64,000 nucleotides of DNA from Kudoa neothunni. Taxonomy: Eukaryota > Cnidaria. Location: the NCBI GenBank assembly GCA_964304625.1, contig OZ199838.1, positions 2,914,001-2,978,000 on the forward strand, given 5' to 3'. A program made the translations under genes and the position numbers. Under the pieces are notes generated by a model. That model did not search any database, had not been told where the DNA came from, and saw only the letters and a list, made by a program, of their open reading frames with translations. Position 1 is the stretch's first letter; every line of letters begins with the position of its first letter. Positions 11,166-25,012 of this stretch are shown piece after piece.

Positions 11166-14100
11166 TGGTTGGATGAATTGCTGTACAAATTAAGTATGAA
11201 GTTGAAAATATGGTTCTTTATTATCAAGTTCAGATGACGAGGATTTTAAGAAATATATCTAAGTAAAACCATGAGGTAATAATCTTTTAATTGTGCGATG
11301 GCCACGATAAAAGTTTGATTACGGTTTAAAAAACGACGTATTTTTTCGATAATAAATGAATTTTTATTTTAATTTCTATTAATTTTGTTAAGAAGGACTA
11401 GATTTTATAATTAGAATGTATTCATTTAAAATTTTTAAACTATAGATAAATCAGGTATCCTTAAAGCTTGTTTATAATTTATTGGGGAATTTTGTGTGTT
11501 AATCTGAGTATGTGTGTGTAAATAAATCAAACAAGAGGATTTTATCTCCTATCTTTAACGATAGTTAGTAAAAACAAATATAAAAAACCTATGAACGGAG
11601 GATAATTATTTTTGCTACATAGTCGATGAGAATGTAATAAACTTTTTAAATATTATTGAAAGCTAACCCCTTCTTACATAAATGTTTATTGTATCGGAAT
11701 ATTATGGTAATCCAACTTTATTGGAAAGTATAAAACTCCTGAATTGACTCTATATCGTATTAACAGTGAGAATTCACTTTAAAAGATCTAGCGAAAAATA
11801 AGCATATAAAAATCTTCAAAATTAATTTCAATGATAGACGATCTCTGGTATTGACACTCTTTGATTCAAATTGTCCCAAAGAACATAATGGCTTTTGAAA
11901 GAATTCAGCCCTAATGAGATGATATTTTAAGACACGTACATTAATAGATTTCATATATATTTGCTTCTTTTAAACAATTAAATGTGATCATCTTAAATCG
12001 GTAATTTGTCGGGAAAATAGAATAAAAAATTCAAATAATAAGAATTAATGGAATCATTAAGGTTATTGAAGTGTCAAACCCTGTCAATGTCTCAAATAAA
12101 ATTTGATTACAGTAACGTTTCGATATTACGCAACTTGTAAGGACCAAAGGAAATTTGCGTAGTCATATAACTCACTTTTCCAATAAATTATTTTAATATA
12201 GATTATCTAGTTTGTTTTTAAAATTATTATCATCTTAGTCTACTACAGAGTATGAAAGAAACTACAATAGGTGACGGCTCGTGAGAACCTTCCATGATTT
12301 AATGACTTACACAATACTGTTACTAATTAAAATCAATCAAATAAAAGCATAACAATTATAATGAATTATTCAAACCTTAGTTTTTGTTTTAATTAGCCAT
12401 GGTTTTTTAGATAGTCATTTAAACGAATTTTCCGCGTAATAAACTATATTTATTAATGATTAATTAACGTTGGGTTTTACTTATTGGAATTAAGCCCTAG
12501 GGACTTAGTAACAATTAATAAAAAACAAAAATATCTCATACCTCACTTTTAGATAGAATTTAATTCTTTTACGCTAAAAGGGACACTTAAACTTGTAAAT
12601 TAAGTTATGCACTTTCCATTTAGTTAGTTAAACTTCTTCGCAATCAGAGCGATTGGTTAGTTTCAAAAATCAGATAATTATTATTAGCTCCTCTAAACCC
12701 CGTTGAGATTTAGCTTTAGTAAATTTTGAAAAAGTAAAATATAAGGATTATGGCATTAAAAATCAAAAAATCGGTTATGTATTAGCGAGTCCCAATATAA
12801 TTACCTATTTTTACGAATTCAGAGCATTAAGATTTTATGAAAACACAAAGAATAGATTCTTTTGGAAAATTAACCACAAACGAAACACTTTAAATATATG
12901 AATTTAGCAAATAACGAAAGATAAAAATTGAATCACGCAATTTTGAGACCTAATTGTATCAAAAATTAAACGTGTCCAAAAGTATTTAATTTATGATATT
13001 AAATTTCAATTAAAGATTCAAATTTATTACAAATAAATTAAATAAAAATTAAGGAATTAGTCCCCTAACGTTTCGGTAATTTTAACCACAAAGGGATTAG
13101 GCATAACTTTTCCTTATATTTTTGCGACTAATATTATCAATCATTTAATTTTTGAAAATACCATTTATTAATAAGAAAAACTAAGTAATTTTAATTATAG
13201 TTTAACTTATAGAATGGGAAAATAAATATTAAGATTTAAAACATCCACTGTTAAGTGCCGCATAGCATAAAGACGGAATATATTTGAAAATGCCCCGGCT
13301 TTCGTTAGAAATAATTTCATCAAGTTTACTAGAATGGAAGTTACCATAATTTATTTCGGTTTGAAATAAGTTGAATGACTCATAAAAAATTATTGAGTTA
13401 GAGTATTTAAAAAAAAATAAAAGTTGACGTTACAAAAATTAAACTTCTATATTTGCTTGTATGTATATGAATTTTTTTAAAATTTGTTTATTTAAGCGAA
13501 TAATTATTAAAATAAATCTAAAATGATAACATGGCAAACGAATATAATGATTTAGGAGGTGATTAATCGGATCAATGATTCTAGCGGCCTATTAATAGAT
13601 TAATAATGATATTCCCGCTAAATTTAATAAATTTTTCTTAAATTCAAAATTAAAAAATTTAAACAGTTATATCACCTTTAATAAATAATTAATTTTTAAA
13701 CAATTTATTATATAAAAATAAATGGTTTCATATTTAATATAGTTAAGGCCATTGGACGTATAATTAATTGGAATTAATTGAGTATAAATTATTAAATTAA
13801 ATATATTTAATGGCGATTACAATATTTCAATTTTTCTTTTCATCGATAACTTATAAAAATAATAGGTTTAATTAAACAAAAATAACCAGGTCAAACCCCA
13901 TTTACGTGCTCATTAGGAGTAATCTGTAAAAATTGGATCCGTATAATTTGAACGATTATAAACTAAAACTGAATTTAGGTGAAACGAAATTAATGAGATT
14001 CATGGTTTAAATTGTTAAATCGATTTATTAATAAAAGCAAATAAATATTGGGGATTAAAAGAAACTAAAATTGCATTTCAATTATAATAATTATAAGTAG

Positions 14101-14217
14101 AAAATAAATTAGAATTAATTGGCGTGTGTCATAATAAAGTGAGTTATATATTGTCAAATTCAATAAATAATGACATCATATAATATTGGAGAGATAGTTC
14201 AATAGTTATAAGTTTAG
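11166..14217. other. AT-rich intergenic desert
   Basis: No coding region, RNA gene, element terminus or long repeat recognised. Base composition is extremely AT-rich, especially at 12.3-14.1 kb. Confidence 0.5.
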
Positions 14218-17209
14218 ATGTTAGCGATTATATTATTGTTCAATAATATAGTCTTTGCTATCGGTAATGTTACATGAACTTGCTTCTAAATATATAGATT
14301 TTAAAAATTTAGAGACGACGAATCTAGTTACAACTAAACAACAACAACAACAATGTATGGAATGCATAAAACAATCTGATGGTCGTTGGTGTATCCAAGG
14401 AGTATACCGTTATTGCTCACAAAAATATCTATCTATAGCATTAACGAATGTAGTGGAATCCATCGAAAGAACAATGTGTGTCTGTAGATGATCAATGTGA
14501 ATCCTATATTGAAAGTGGATTAAATCATGTAGTATGAAAATCATTGAATTTCCGTATGATTGAGTAAAATTTTAAAAGGATGAAGTAGGAAAGTTAATAC
14601 GTGTTGATGAGCCCGGACCACACAAATGGATTTTACCTCGTAGATGCTAGCACGAAATCTATAATCTAACACATTGATATTTGTGTTATTAGGTTTTCAT
14701 AAAAACTACCAAGGCGATTTATTTCTTCGGAATGAAAATATGGATGGGCCTTATTTCTATTTTATAATTGACAATAACATTTTTGGTACCATTTTCGGAA
14801 ACAGAGCTCGAGAGATGAGTAAAGTAAATTGTTTTTATTGATTTTCAACATGCTTTTAGTTGAAGAATTCGTTTCAGGTGAAACTAATAATCTGATTGCC
14901 ATGGGTATCCTATACAATCGAATTATCTCCACAGAATCGTATTTTTTCGAAATTAGCTTTTGACCGATATGATATCTTTAGAAGTTTTATCGATTTTCGG
15001 CATGTTTTGACATTTACACGACACAAAGAATCAATAGTATGTTTTTAATGTAGATACCCTAAGCATTATTGGTATTTAAGTTATCTGTCTTCGACGAACA
15101 TAACACAGAAAAAAGAAAGCAACAGCACCAAAATCATCAGGATCGCATTAGAATTAATACCAACAAAAATGTCGCTATTGAGACCATCCTTCAAATTGGG
15201 CTATGCCATAACTCGGTTATAAATTATTCTACGCCATTATTTTTGATTTCTTAAACATAGATTGGGTGGCGAAATTATTTTTCAGGCAGTAAATTTATAT
15301 TGGTTGTTACTAACACGTTACCATTTGGACAATACAGTCCAGTAATTTCGCATCTATTAATGTTTGTTTTTATAATTCTTTTATTTGAAGTTACATATGT
15401 TATCATTTGGAGACGAGTTAAAATGCAAAATAGAAACCAATGGAATTTACAACAATAGCGTGAGTGTTTATAAATTCAAATATTTATTTATAAAAATAAA
15501 TCCAGAGGATTATTCGCAAAAATATATTTTTCCCATTGATTACAAAAAAAATTAATGATATTTTCGTTATAACATCAAATGAGGATGTTGAGAACTTTTA
15601 CAATGTATTTTTATATTCATTGTCAGTGTAATTAAAACAATAATATTTATTATTATACCACAAAGGACTTCTTTCTTTCCAGTGGAGAGGATATTGGACA
15701 TGTGGTAGTATTTTATGACTGGATGGATCATAGTTTTTATCATGAGCTCTCTGAAAACATAATAGTAATATGGAGATAACGATAATTTGAATATAAATCA
15801 TATTTGATTAGACGAGAAAAACCACGTTTCGACTAATTAAACCACAAGGAGATAACTACACTTCTATCAGCGTAACAAAAATTAACAGGCATACTTAATT
15901 TGATTTACAATCAAATTATTAATTTATTTGTAAAAAGCTACTCCGATGTTAATCATAAGTTCAGAGTAACTCAAGATGTTACTGTTAGTGTGCGGGTTCA
16001 GGTAATAAAGTGTGTTCAAGGAAATCCAACTAGAACGTGATTATTTCCAATTTAATGTAGAAATTACTTTTGATTTTAGTTACGGAATTACATTGGCTGG
16101 TTTTGGAGCTGTAGAGGTTGTACTCGATAAGTACGATTGTGCGTGTGATTGTGAGAGTGAGAGCGATCCATCATATGTAAATATTATCATCAATATGATA
16201 GTTTATGTCGAAATTTTTTTTGGAACAATTATAGATTGTTAACAGCGCTTCTTGTTCATTTAAAGGGAACCATGTGTGTGAGCATTGTCGTTGTGTCACT
16301 GTTGTGTAAATTTAAATTTTATTTAAATGATAACACAGATATAGTTCGGGTGAGAAATGCAACACAGTTCAAGATGGATCCGGCCTAAAAAATAAAAACC
16401 ATTTCAGTGAAGAATGCGTGAAGACAGTGATGTCTCAATTCTATGGAATCACTACCGTCGAGGAAAAATATATGCGCATGCAAAAATACTGTTTTATAAA
16501 TTTCTGTCATATTAATTTCTTTTTAAATGACCAAATTTGTGATTATCGGAAGCATTTTTATGAGAAGCTTCAAGAGAGTTGTATAGACCAAACAACTACA
16601 CAAGTTCGAACGAACACGTTGTCTTACATTTAATAAAGTTAGGTTTGCAATAATAAAGGAAGTTGTTACCAAGGGGTTTGCGAATGCTCATTTGGTTTTG
16701 CTGGGAATTATTGTGAGACACATGTATTATTGTGCATGATACCTGTATTATACGTAACAATTTTTTCTCATACTTTCTAGATAAAATCGTATAACTGCGA
16801 CATTATTAATGTGTGTGTGAAGCATAAACTAGAAATATTAAATTATTCAAAAGATGATATGCAAACACAATTCTTTGATGAATATTGCCACAAATTTTTC
16901 TTAACCTATAATAGTGAACTTGTGAAACCAGAAACATTTTGCATCTTTGACGCATACCCCTGTGTCTTTATGTACGGGATCTCCAACCACGGAGTTAAAT
17001 ATTACATTTTGTTGGATAGAATATATTGGAAAGGTAATGTTTCGATGGTTTCAATATGTCACGGAATCGATATAGTTTGTTTGGACGATCATCGAGCAGT
17101 TATTTTATGTGTTTTCGCCATTGGATCGCTATTGGTTTGTTTGGTTATCAGTCTCCTTTATCTAATACGATCGGGATTCTACAATAAATTTTCTTTTATT
17201 AAATCTTAA
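14218..17209 (+). CDS. Divergent integrin beta-subunit-like membrane protein (multi-exon)
   Basis: Integrin beta subunits are cell-surface adhesion receptors. A signal peptide exon (MLAIILLFNNIVFAI, 14218-14263) is followed by a PSI-like block (CMECIKQSDGRWC, about 14344-14415). A segment at about 14700-14820 (YFYFIIDNN) aligns with YYLMDLSYS, the start of the beta-I domain. FRHVLTFTRHKESI (about 14993-15037) aligns with YKHVLTLTDQVTRF. ILQIGLC..STPLFLIS and KFILVVTNTLPFGQYSP (about 15294-15345) fit later beta-I strands. The hybrid-domain end is FGAVEVVLDKYDCACDCESE (about 16100-16170). I-EGF pieces are CSFKGNHVCEHCRC (about 16255-16300) and GSCYQGVCECSFGFAGNYC (about 16660-16715). A beta-tail-like block (16811-17080) and one membrane segment (ILCVFAIGSLLVCLVISLLY) precede a tail of about 16 residues with no NPxY motif. 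Introns of about 34-110 bases are evident. Borders in the first half are uncertain, so intactness is unproven. Confidence 0.75.
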
Positions 17210-20200
17210 AATCAAAAACTTTTTCTTTGCCTAAGTTATTTTGATCAAAATGTATTATTTTTCTGTTGGTTCCAATAAGAACAATATTTGACATGAGTCT
17301 CTTATTTCAACCCATGTTAGCTATACTTTTTTTGTCCTCACAACTAAAATTGCATAATATAAATAAGTCATAATTATTTCAAATTAAAACTTAAATATCA
17401 AAAATTATATGTTATATTAAGATAACTAATATATTATTTCGGAAGTTACACTTTATGCCGTTTATTAAAAGTAAAATAAGTTAAGAATAATTTGTTTGAT
17501 TTAATCATTCATGAAAGTTGAATATTTTGAACAAATATATTTATTAATAAAAGAGGTCATTTGACGTATACTCATAAATGCAATCTACGTCATTAATTCA
17601 GAATTTATAATCTTAATAAAAAATTAATAATTAAAGATTTCAACAGATAATAGATATAATACTGTAAAATTTGTAAATTACCACAATATTTATCGACAAG
17701 TTTGAAACATGTTCAATTAAGTTGCAAGTTGCTGGCGTATTCTGTGGTTATTCTAGGTTAGGCTGCAGTGATGTTCATTAAAACATGAAAATTTCTCGAA
17801 CTGATACGAAAAAATAATTAAACACCTGTATGCTCTAAAATAATTCTAATATTAATTATATCTTTTGAAGAGTGGAAGCAAAGTTAGACTTGGGATATTT
17901 TAAATAATTTTGAAATATGTCAATGGAATCTTATTCGGGGTTTTCTCGTTACATTCTATCAAGTCTTCTCGATTTTTTGGCTATCCACTTTTTACTATGG
18001 ATTTAGGTCGATGAGAAATTCCTTTGATAAAATTAATAAATGGCGAATATGGATGTTGTAACAATAAAGTTTTTCATTATTTTGAATGAGCGTTCCCATT
18101 ATTTCATTTTTTTATTCTACACCCACTATAATACTGTAAAATGCAAGTGACTTGTAACTTGTTTGAACATGTTTGCAATTTGATCGAGAAATACTGTATT
18201 TATGGCAGAGGTATTCTTTTTATTTTAACCAAAGACATACTCAGATCAAATTTAGTTTTGAATTATTTGTATTATCTAGTTGTATTTTATTAGTATTCAA
18301 CATTTAAATATTTATTCAATTCAAATTGATCAAATTCATGACCAATAGATGATATTATTTCAACAAATCGATTAAATTATGATCTTTTATTTCAGCGTTG
18401 TAAATAATGTTTTATAATAACTTTATAAATCAAAAATAAATGAAGGTTATAACGATAATAATAATAATAATAATGCTATAAAAAGTTGATAACCTGAAAA
18501 AATAATTATGGATGTAAAAATAAGTAGTAAAAATTTACATGGCTTTTAGAAACCAAGAAAGAGCACCTTATATCGTATATAATAAATATGCATATTTTAG
18601 AATAATACCATGTTAGATTCAACAGTAGAATATTAAGATAATTTAAATAATAAATATAAATTATTTTTGCGCAAAAATAACTAAATAATAAACCATTATT
18701 TGTAATTATTGCTGAACGGAGAGGATTACACGAGCAGCCGACTCTGATCGAATTATACGTAGGTCAGAATTTGGGGATTTTTTGTGTCGATCTATGCATT
18801 GAATATTCTTTTTAATTAATTATAAACAATCGTAAAAGAAATAACAAAAAAACGCACACAACAGGGTGATTTTCAGGAGTGACATATTTGAGTCAGACCA
18901 TTAACCCTTCAGTAATTCAAGTTTTATATACTATTTAAGATGTAATAGTAAGATAAACGAAATATAAATGGGATATGTCATATAATAGACTTAAATTGTA
19001 GTCGAAAAAGAAGAAAAATATAATAAATTTTTACGATGATCGATGATCGTTACTTCCCGGAGATATTCGAAGCACGCGTTAAGTGTCAATGATGAGGGCA
19101 ACGACGGGCGGACAGATTTTCATGTTGAGCGTCGTTTTCTGAGACTTGCCTTTCATGTTACCAAACACACTTTGTTAACCTGTTGTTACTACCTTTATGC
19201 TGTGTTGCGTGTTATAAGTTTCTGATTAAGTGAATGTTTTTGTTTTTAACGTACGCTCGCATTTTTATTAATACCGTCTCTCCTACTCTCCTACTTTTAA
19301 AAACTCCTGCGATTAGTTGTTAAAGTTGAGTCGTTCAACAGCCTTCTAGCTATAGTTTATCACTATCCTAATTAACGATGTATAAGATGTGACTCAAGCC
19401 AAGGGTGTTATTTGTTGCGGATAGCTAACCTAACCTAAACGAAATGAATAAATAGAAGTTTGATAAAGCCTTTCTTTTGGGACTAAGTTTTGAGAAAACT
19501 AGATTGTTTGAATTAGACGTGACTTGCACATCAGTGAAAATTGGACGACGTGGTATTCCTGAGAAGGTAGCGATTATTATATGATTATGTAAAAAGCGTG
19601 TAAATTGATAATTGTGATTCTTAATATTTTGGAAAACTTTCTGGAATATATTTATATATTTTCATTAGACGATAGAATTTATTTAAATTAGATTAAGAAA
19701 TTAATATATACATTGGGTAACGTGTAGATTGTAATTTGAGAAAATGTTACAAAATTAACGTACACATAAGATTATAATGAGTTATCTATTTCTCGAACTA
19801 TTTAAAAACATTTATTTGACCGTTAAGAATATAAAATATTTTTAAATTAATTATTTTTTTGATGATACTTTGTAATGACGTGTGTGGTTCGTAACTTATC
19901 AGATGCGTAGAGATTTTTGTATTCGATTGGTAGTAAATGGGAGAGAGAAATAAAAATTGGGTCAGGGAATTAAAGGAAAAATATGGAATAACAAAGTGTT
20001 TCCAAAATTAGTCAAGGCATGGGCATGGAATGGAAACAATATTGAAAACGACGAAAATATTAGTGATTTTATAAGTGATGGTAATTGTCACCGAGATGAG
20101 AAGTTTCGTAAATTTGACGGTAGGGAACGAAAAAACATTTCATTCAAATTTGCCTCTCTCATTTGTCTGATTTAAGACATTACTTGAATTATCAATTGTT

Positions 20201-20706
20201 TAAATAGTTATAAACATCAAACGGATATTGGACCAGAGGTAGTCAATATTATTGTCAGAAAACTTAAAAATTTTATCATTAATGAGTAATTTCCTTAAAA
20301 ATAATTTATCGTTATGGTTGATTTGTAGCATTTTTTCCTCCAGAGTAAAGGGCGCGCAACCGTAGAAATTACGAACCTCACGTGTTGTGCGTGCGGTTCG
20401 TAATTTTTGTTGGTACGAATGGGATTATGAAACTTAAATAATATTTTTGATTTTTAAACGTTAATTCTACGCAATTTTATTATCTGATTTGATGTTTTAC
20501 CTATGACTATCGCATGCAAATGTGAATGAGGTATGATCTAATACTCGCTTAAACAGAATAACATGACATCAATTTTTGAAAAAACTGGAACACGAGATTC
20601 AATTTACAACAAAAATAATCTAAAAATAACAAAATAATAGAAAAACCTATGAACATGCGATACTAATAAATAAATTAGATTTGACGCAATAAGAACCATA
20701 TCATTA
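17210..20706. other. Intergenic AT-rich stretch
   Basis: No recognised gene. Open frames at 19043-19225 and 19957-20175 have no family resemblance. An (AAT)n microsatellite lies near 18458-18477. A perfect hairpin at 20366-20406 is listed separately. Confidence 0.45.
20366..20406. repeat. Perfect 12-bp inverted repeat (hairpin)
   Basis: AAATTACGAACC at 20366-20377 is exactly complementary to GGTTCGTAATTT at 20395-20406, with a 17-base GC-richer loop. It lies about 300 bases upstream of the Tigger element. It could be a structured RNA or a protein-binding palindrome; it has no T tract typical of a Pol III stop. Confidence 0.8.
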
Positions 20707-20790
20707 TACAGTCGAGATTGGATATTGCGTAATTAGAGATTTTCAAAGTTATCCTTTAAAGAGAGAAATTTAGTTTTTTCAAATTGTTAT

Positions 20791-20925
20791 TGTTATATCC
20801 CTAGAGATTAAGCAATAAACATAATTTACCGCTCACTTTGAGAGATTATATATTATATTCTGCTAGTTATCGTATTTTGAGTTAACGCGTGCCTCTTTCT
20901 TAGCGTAAATTTGCAACTATTTACA
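20791..20925 (+). repeat. 5' LTR of the gypsy element
   Basis: About 135 bases, starting TGTTATATCCC and ending TTTACA. It closely matches the copy at 24724-24863. It is preceded by the GTTAT target duplication. Confidence 0.92.
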
Positions 20926-23900
20926 TTTGGCGACGATGGATAAGAAAATCCGAACATTTAACAGTTCAGATGATATTAACTGCTGACTCGAACAGTTACA
21001 TCACACTTTCCGAGCACACAAGATTCTTGATGATGAAGACCAGAAATCTATCATCCTAAGTAGTGTAAGCGTTGATGTATTCAAAGATATAAAGGCTAAG
21101 GTCTTTCCAAAAAACCTTATTGATATACCACTTGAAGATGTGGTACTCGCCTTAAAAGGATGCTATTCATCTACTGTGAATCAAATAGCCCTACGGTGCA
21201 TGTTTTACAAACGGCTACAGCATGAGCACGAAAGCGCTAGCGAGTATGCACTAGCCCTGAAAAAGCTTAGCGTGCAATGTGGCTACAAAGACACCCTTGA
21301 AGAAAACCTAAGAGATAGGTTCGTCAGTGGCATACTTTGCGAATCCATTAGAATGGAACTCTTAAATATTACAGGCCTTACATGGGAAAAGGCCTTAACC
21401 TACATTGCACAAAAAGAGGCAGCTGTAAACGCGGCGAAACTAACAAATACGATCACACCACCAGTAAACAAGATCACAATTCAAAAATGCTACACATGTG
21501 GAAAGTCTGGACATCTCCGATCCGAATGCAGATATCGAAACTCCGTCTGCGATTTCTGTCATAAGAAAGGACATATATCTGCTGCATGTATGAAAAAGAA
21601 ATTCAGCCCAAAAAGAAAGAATGTGAATCACCTGAGCAATCCTTCACATGATAATCCAACGACGCGAGAGGACTATTCTGATAACGAAAATCCTGATGAG
21701 ATGGTTCTTAATATACAATCGAATGCTCATTCTCCACCTATTGTGTTACTGGTCTACCTTGATAATATCCCTGTCAAATTTGAATTAGACACGGGATCTG
21801 GTAAAACGATCCTTCCATTAAATGTCTACGAACGCCATTTCCAATCCAATACGTTGTCGAAGTCGAACATAATCTTAACAGATTACAATGGAAATAGACT
21901 TCGAACTGCTGGGACTGCTACCTTCCTAATGAGGTTTAAGAATAAAACTGCAAATGTCAATGTTATTGTAGTTGATACACCCAACAACGCATTACTTGGA
22001 AGGGATGTTATCTCCATATTTGGCATTGATATACATAAATGTTTCCTAGTCAAACCCAACAATTACGTTGATACATATCCCGCAGTCTTTAAAAATACTA
22101 CAACTAAACCAATTAAGGGATTCAAAACATCCTTAAGTGTTCATCCGAATGCAACACCTGTGTTTTCAAGAGCTAGAAGAGTACCGTACGCTCTGGAGAA
22201 AAAAGTATCTGATGAATTAGATAAGCTTGAGAAGACTGGTATCCTTCAAAAAGTAGAAAGTGCTGAATGGGCATCACCAACAGTCAACGTGCTAAAAAAG
22301 GATGGCTCGGTACGGATATGCGGAGACTACAAGCTTAGTATCAATTTGGCGCTAAATGCGGAGATATATCCCCTCCCCACACCTGAAGATCTTTTCAACT
22401 GCGTGAAAAATGGCGTTATCTTCAGTAAACTGGACCTTTCTCTGGCGTATTTACAACTGGAGGTGCATGAGGATTATCGAAAATACCTCACTATTAATAC
22501 CCATAAAGGCCTCTATCAGTATACCAGACTAAATTATGGTATAAATGTTGCACCTGCAATATTTCAGAAGTTAATGGATCAGATTCTGATTGGAATAGAA
22601 GGAGTCGTCTGCTATATCGATGACATAATTGTTTCTGGTGTAACCAAAGAGGAACATGATAGGAAATTGCATGAAGTTTTGAAGAGACTTGAAAAACATA
22701 ACGTCAAAGCTAACGCAACAAAATGTGAATTTGGAGTTTCTGAAGTATCTTACCTGGGACATCTTATTACTCCTGAAGGAATAAAACCGATGCTTGATAA
22801 AACTAAGGCCATTACTGAATGTCCATCACCTGCTAACGTAGGCGAGTTGAGATCATGGTTGGGATTGATAAACTACTACAGTAAATTTATTAGCAATTTG
22901 TCTACGCCGTTGTATCCCTTGAATCAACTACTTAAGAAAAATTCAACATTTATTTGGACGCTGCAATGCGAAAATGCGTTTCTTAACACCAAAAAGGCAC
23001 TACTTTCTAGCAAATGTTTGACATATTATGATGTAGCTTTACCTATTTGCATCAGTTGCGATGCGTCAGGATACGGCATTGGCGCCGTCCTTTCTCATAC
23101 TCTAAAAGATGGCTCTGAGAAACCCATAATGTTTGCTTCGAAATCCTTGAATAATGCTGAAAAAAATTACAGCCAACTTAAAAAAGAAGCTCTTTCAGTT
23201 GTATTCGCAGTGAAGAAATTTCATCGTTATGTGTATGGACGGAAATTCACTATACTTACTGACAATAATCCAGTATCGATATTGCTTAAACGAAATACGG
23301 GAATTCCTTCCAGTTCTACATCTAGACTTCAAAGATGGAGTATATTTTTATCAAATTATGACTACCAACTGACCTTTCGCTCTGGAAAAAACAATGCCAA
23401 CGCTGATGCACTCTCTAGACTTCCATTGGCTAATAATCCCGAATTCAAAATTGAATCTGATTGTTTCCAAATCTCCTATTTGACTTCCCTGCCCATATCT
23501 GCTGAAACGGTCCAAGCCGAAACTGATAGTGATAATATTTTAAGGCTAGTAAAAAATTCTATTATCAATGGTTGGTCAAACACTCAAACGGATCCAAAAT
23601 TGATGCCATACTTCAAACGAAAAGATGAATTAACAATTTCAAATGGTAGTATAATATGTGGAAGCAAAGTGGTAATCCCAATAAAACTAAGAAAATATAT
23701 CTTGGATGAGTTACATTGGAGTCATCTCGGTTCACAAAAGTTGAAATCATTGTGTAGAACATATATGTGGTGGCCTGAAATGGACAATGACATTCAAAGC
23801 ATGTGTGATGCCTGTGAGAATTGCAGGAAATATTCGAAATCACCACCAAAAACCTCGTTTTTATCGTGGGAACTAGCTCTTTCTCCGATGGATAGAATAC

Positions 23901-24723
23901 ATATAGATTATGCGGAATTCAAATCATGCTACTTTCTGATAATCGTAGATGCTTATTCGCGATGGCTTGAAGTTTACAAGGTGAACGATATGACCACCAA
24001 TACCACAATTCTAAGATTGAATGATTTCTTCAGTAGGTTTGGTTTGCCTAAACTAATAGTAAGTGATAACGGTCCCCAATTCATTAGTCACACATTTCGT
24101 GACTTTTGCAAATGTTACCAAATTAAGCATAAGACGATTCCACCCTATCATCCGCAATCGAATGGCATGGCGGAGAGATATGTACAAACGTTAAAACAAT
24201 TTCTGCAACCGACATAACCAAGTTTCTATTTTGGTATCGAAATACTCCTCATTCCATCACAAATGAAACACCAGCTAAAAGATTTTTAAAACGTCCACCA
24301 AGGTTCATATTTTCGTGTCTAGCCCCAAATGAAAAAGATATTGTTCCAAAGTCCTTTAATAATTTCAGGTCATTTGCTGATGGAGAAATCGTGAACGTAA
24401 AGAATCATTTAACAAATACATTTGAAAGTGCTAGTATAGTGAGACGACTTGGTAGTGTTACATACACTGTTCAAATTAATGATAAACATAAGACTGTTCA
24501 TATTGATGATATAATACCATGGAAAAAATGTACAACACACAATCTAGAGCTAAGCCCCGAAATCAGACCATCAGCTGAAGATTCTTTCCATACTCCCAAT
24601 TCATCACCAAATTCGTTAAGTCCTACCTCATTGACTACAGGTCATCAAGAGAATCGAAGACCTACAAGAAAGAAAATTGTTCCAAAAAAGTACCAGGAAT
24701 CAATTTCTCAGCAGAGGGGAAGA

Positions 24724-24863
24724 TGTTATATCCCTAGAGATTAAGCAATAAACATAATTAATTTACCGCTCACTTTGAGGGATTATATATTATATTCTGC
24801 TAGTTATCGTATTTTGAGTTAACGCGTGCCTCTTTTCTTAGCGTGAATTTGCAACTATTTACA
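24724..24863 (+). repeat. 3' LTR of the gypsy element
   Basis: About 140 bases, near-identical to the 5' LTR. It is preceded by a purine-rich tract and followed by GTTAT. Confidence 0.92.
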
Positions 24864-25012
24864 GTTATTATCTTATTGTAATGTAAAAATATTTTTTAAC
24901 AAAAAATTAAAAAAAATTTATTAATACAAAAAGTCTCGTTATTGCGTGGAAATTTTTTATTGCGTGGTTTTTTGTGGTCAATTGGTTTAATTCAGATAGT
25001 GTTTTTTCATTA

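Larger units (their letters stand above)
20791..24863 (+). mobile_element. Ty3/gypsy LTR retrotransposon, nearly complete, inside the Tigger element
   Basis: Short near-identical LTRs (TGTTAT..ACA) bound a 4.07-kb element. The 5-bp target duplication GTTAT lies at 20786-20790 and 24864-24868. A probable primer-binding site starts TTTGGCGACGATGG just after the 5' LTR. A polypurine tract (AGAGGGGAAGA) abuts the 3' LTR. Coding parts in order: gag-like region, two CCHC zinc knuckles (about 21490-21600), aspartic protease with DTGSG (about 21790), reverse transcriptase with YIDD (about 22612), RNase H (about 23050-23400), and integrase with an HHCC finger and catalytic core (about 23690-24400) plus its C-terminal part (to 24744). 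No chromodomain or envelope gene is seen. LTR similarity implies a recent insertion, younger than the Tigger host copy. The coding region looks almost whole, with about two breaks. Confidence 0.93.

Noticed and set aside
22571-23849. Minus-strand open frames opposite the gypsy pol region
   Set aside because: Shadows of the plus-strand retrotransposon coding region.
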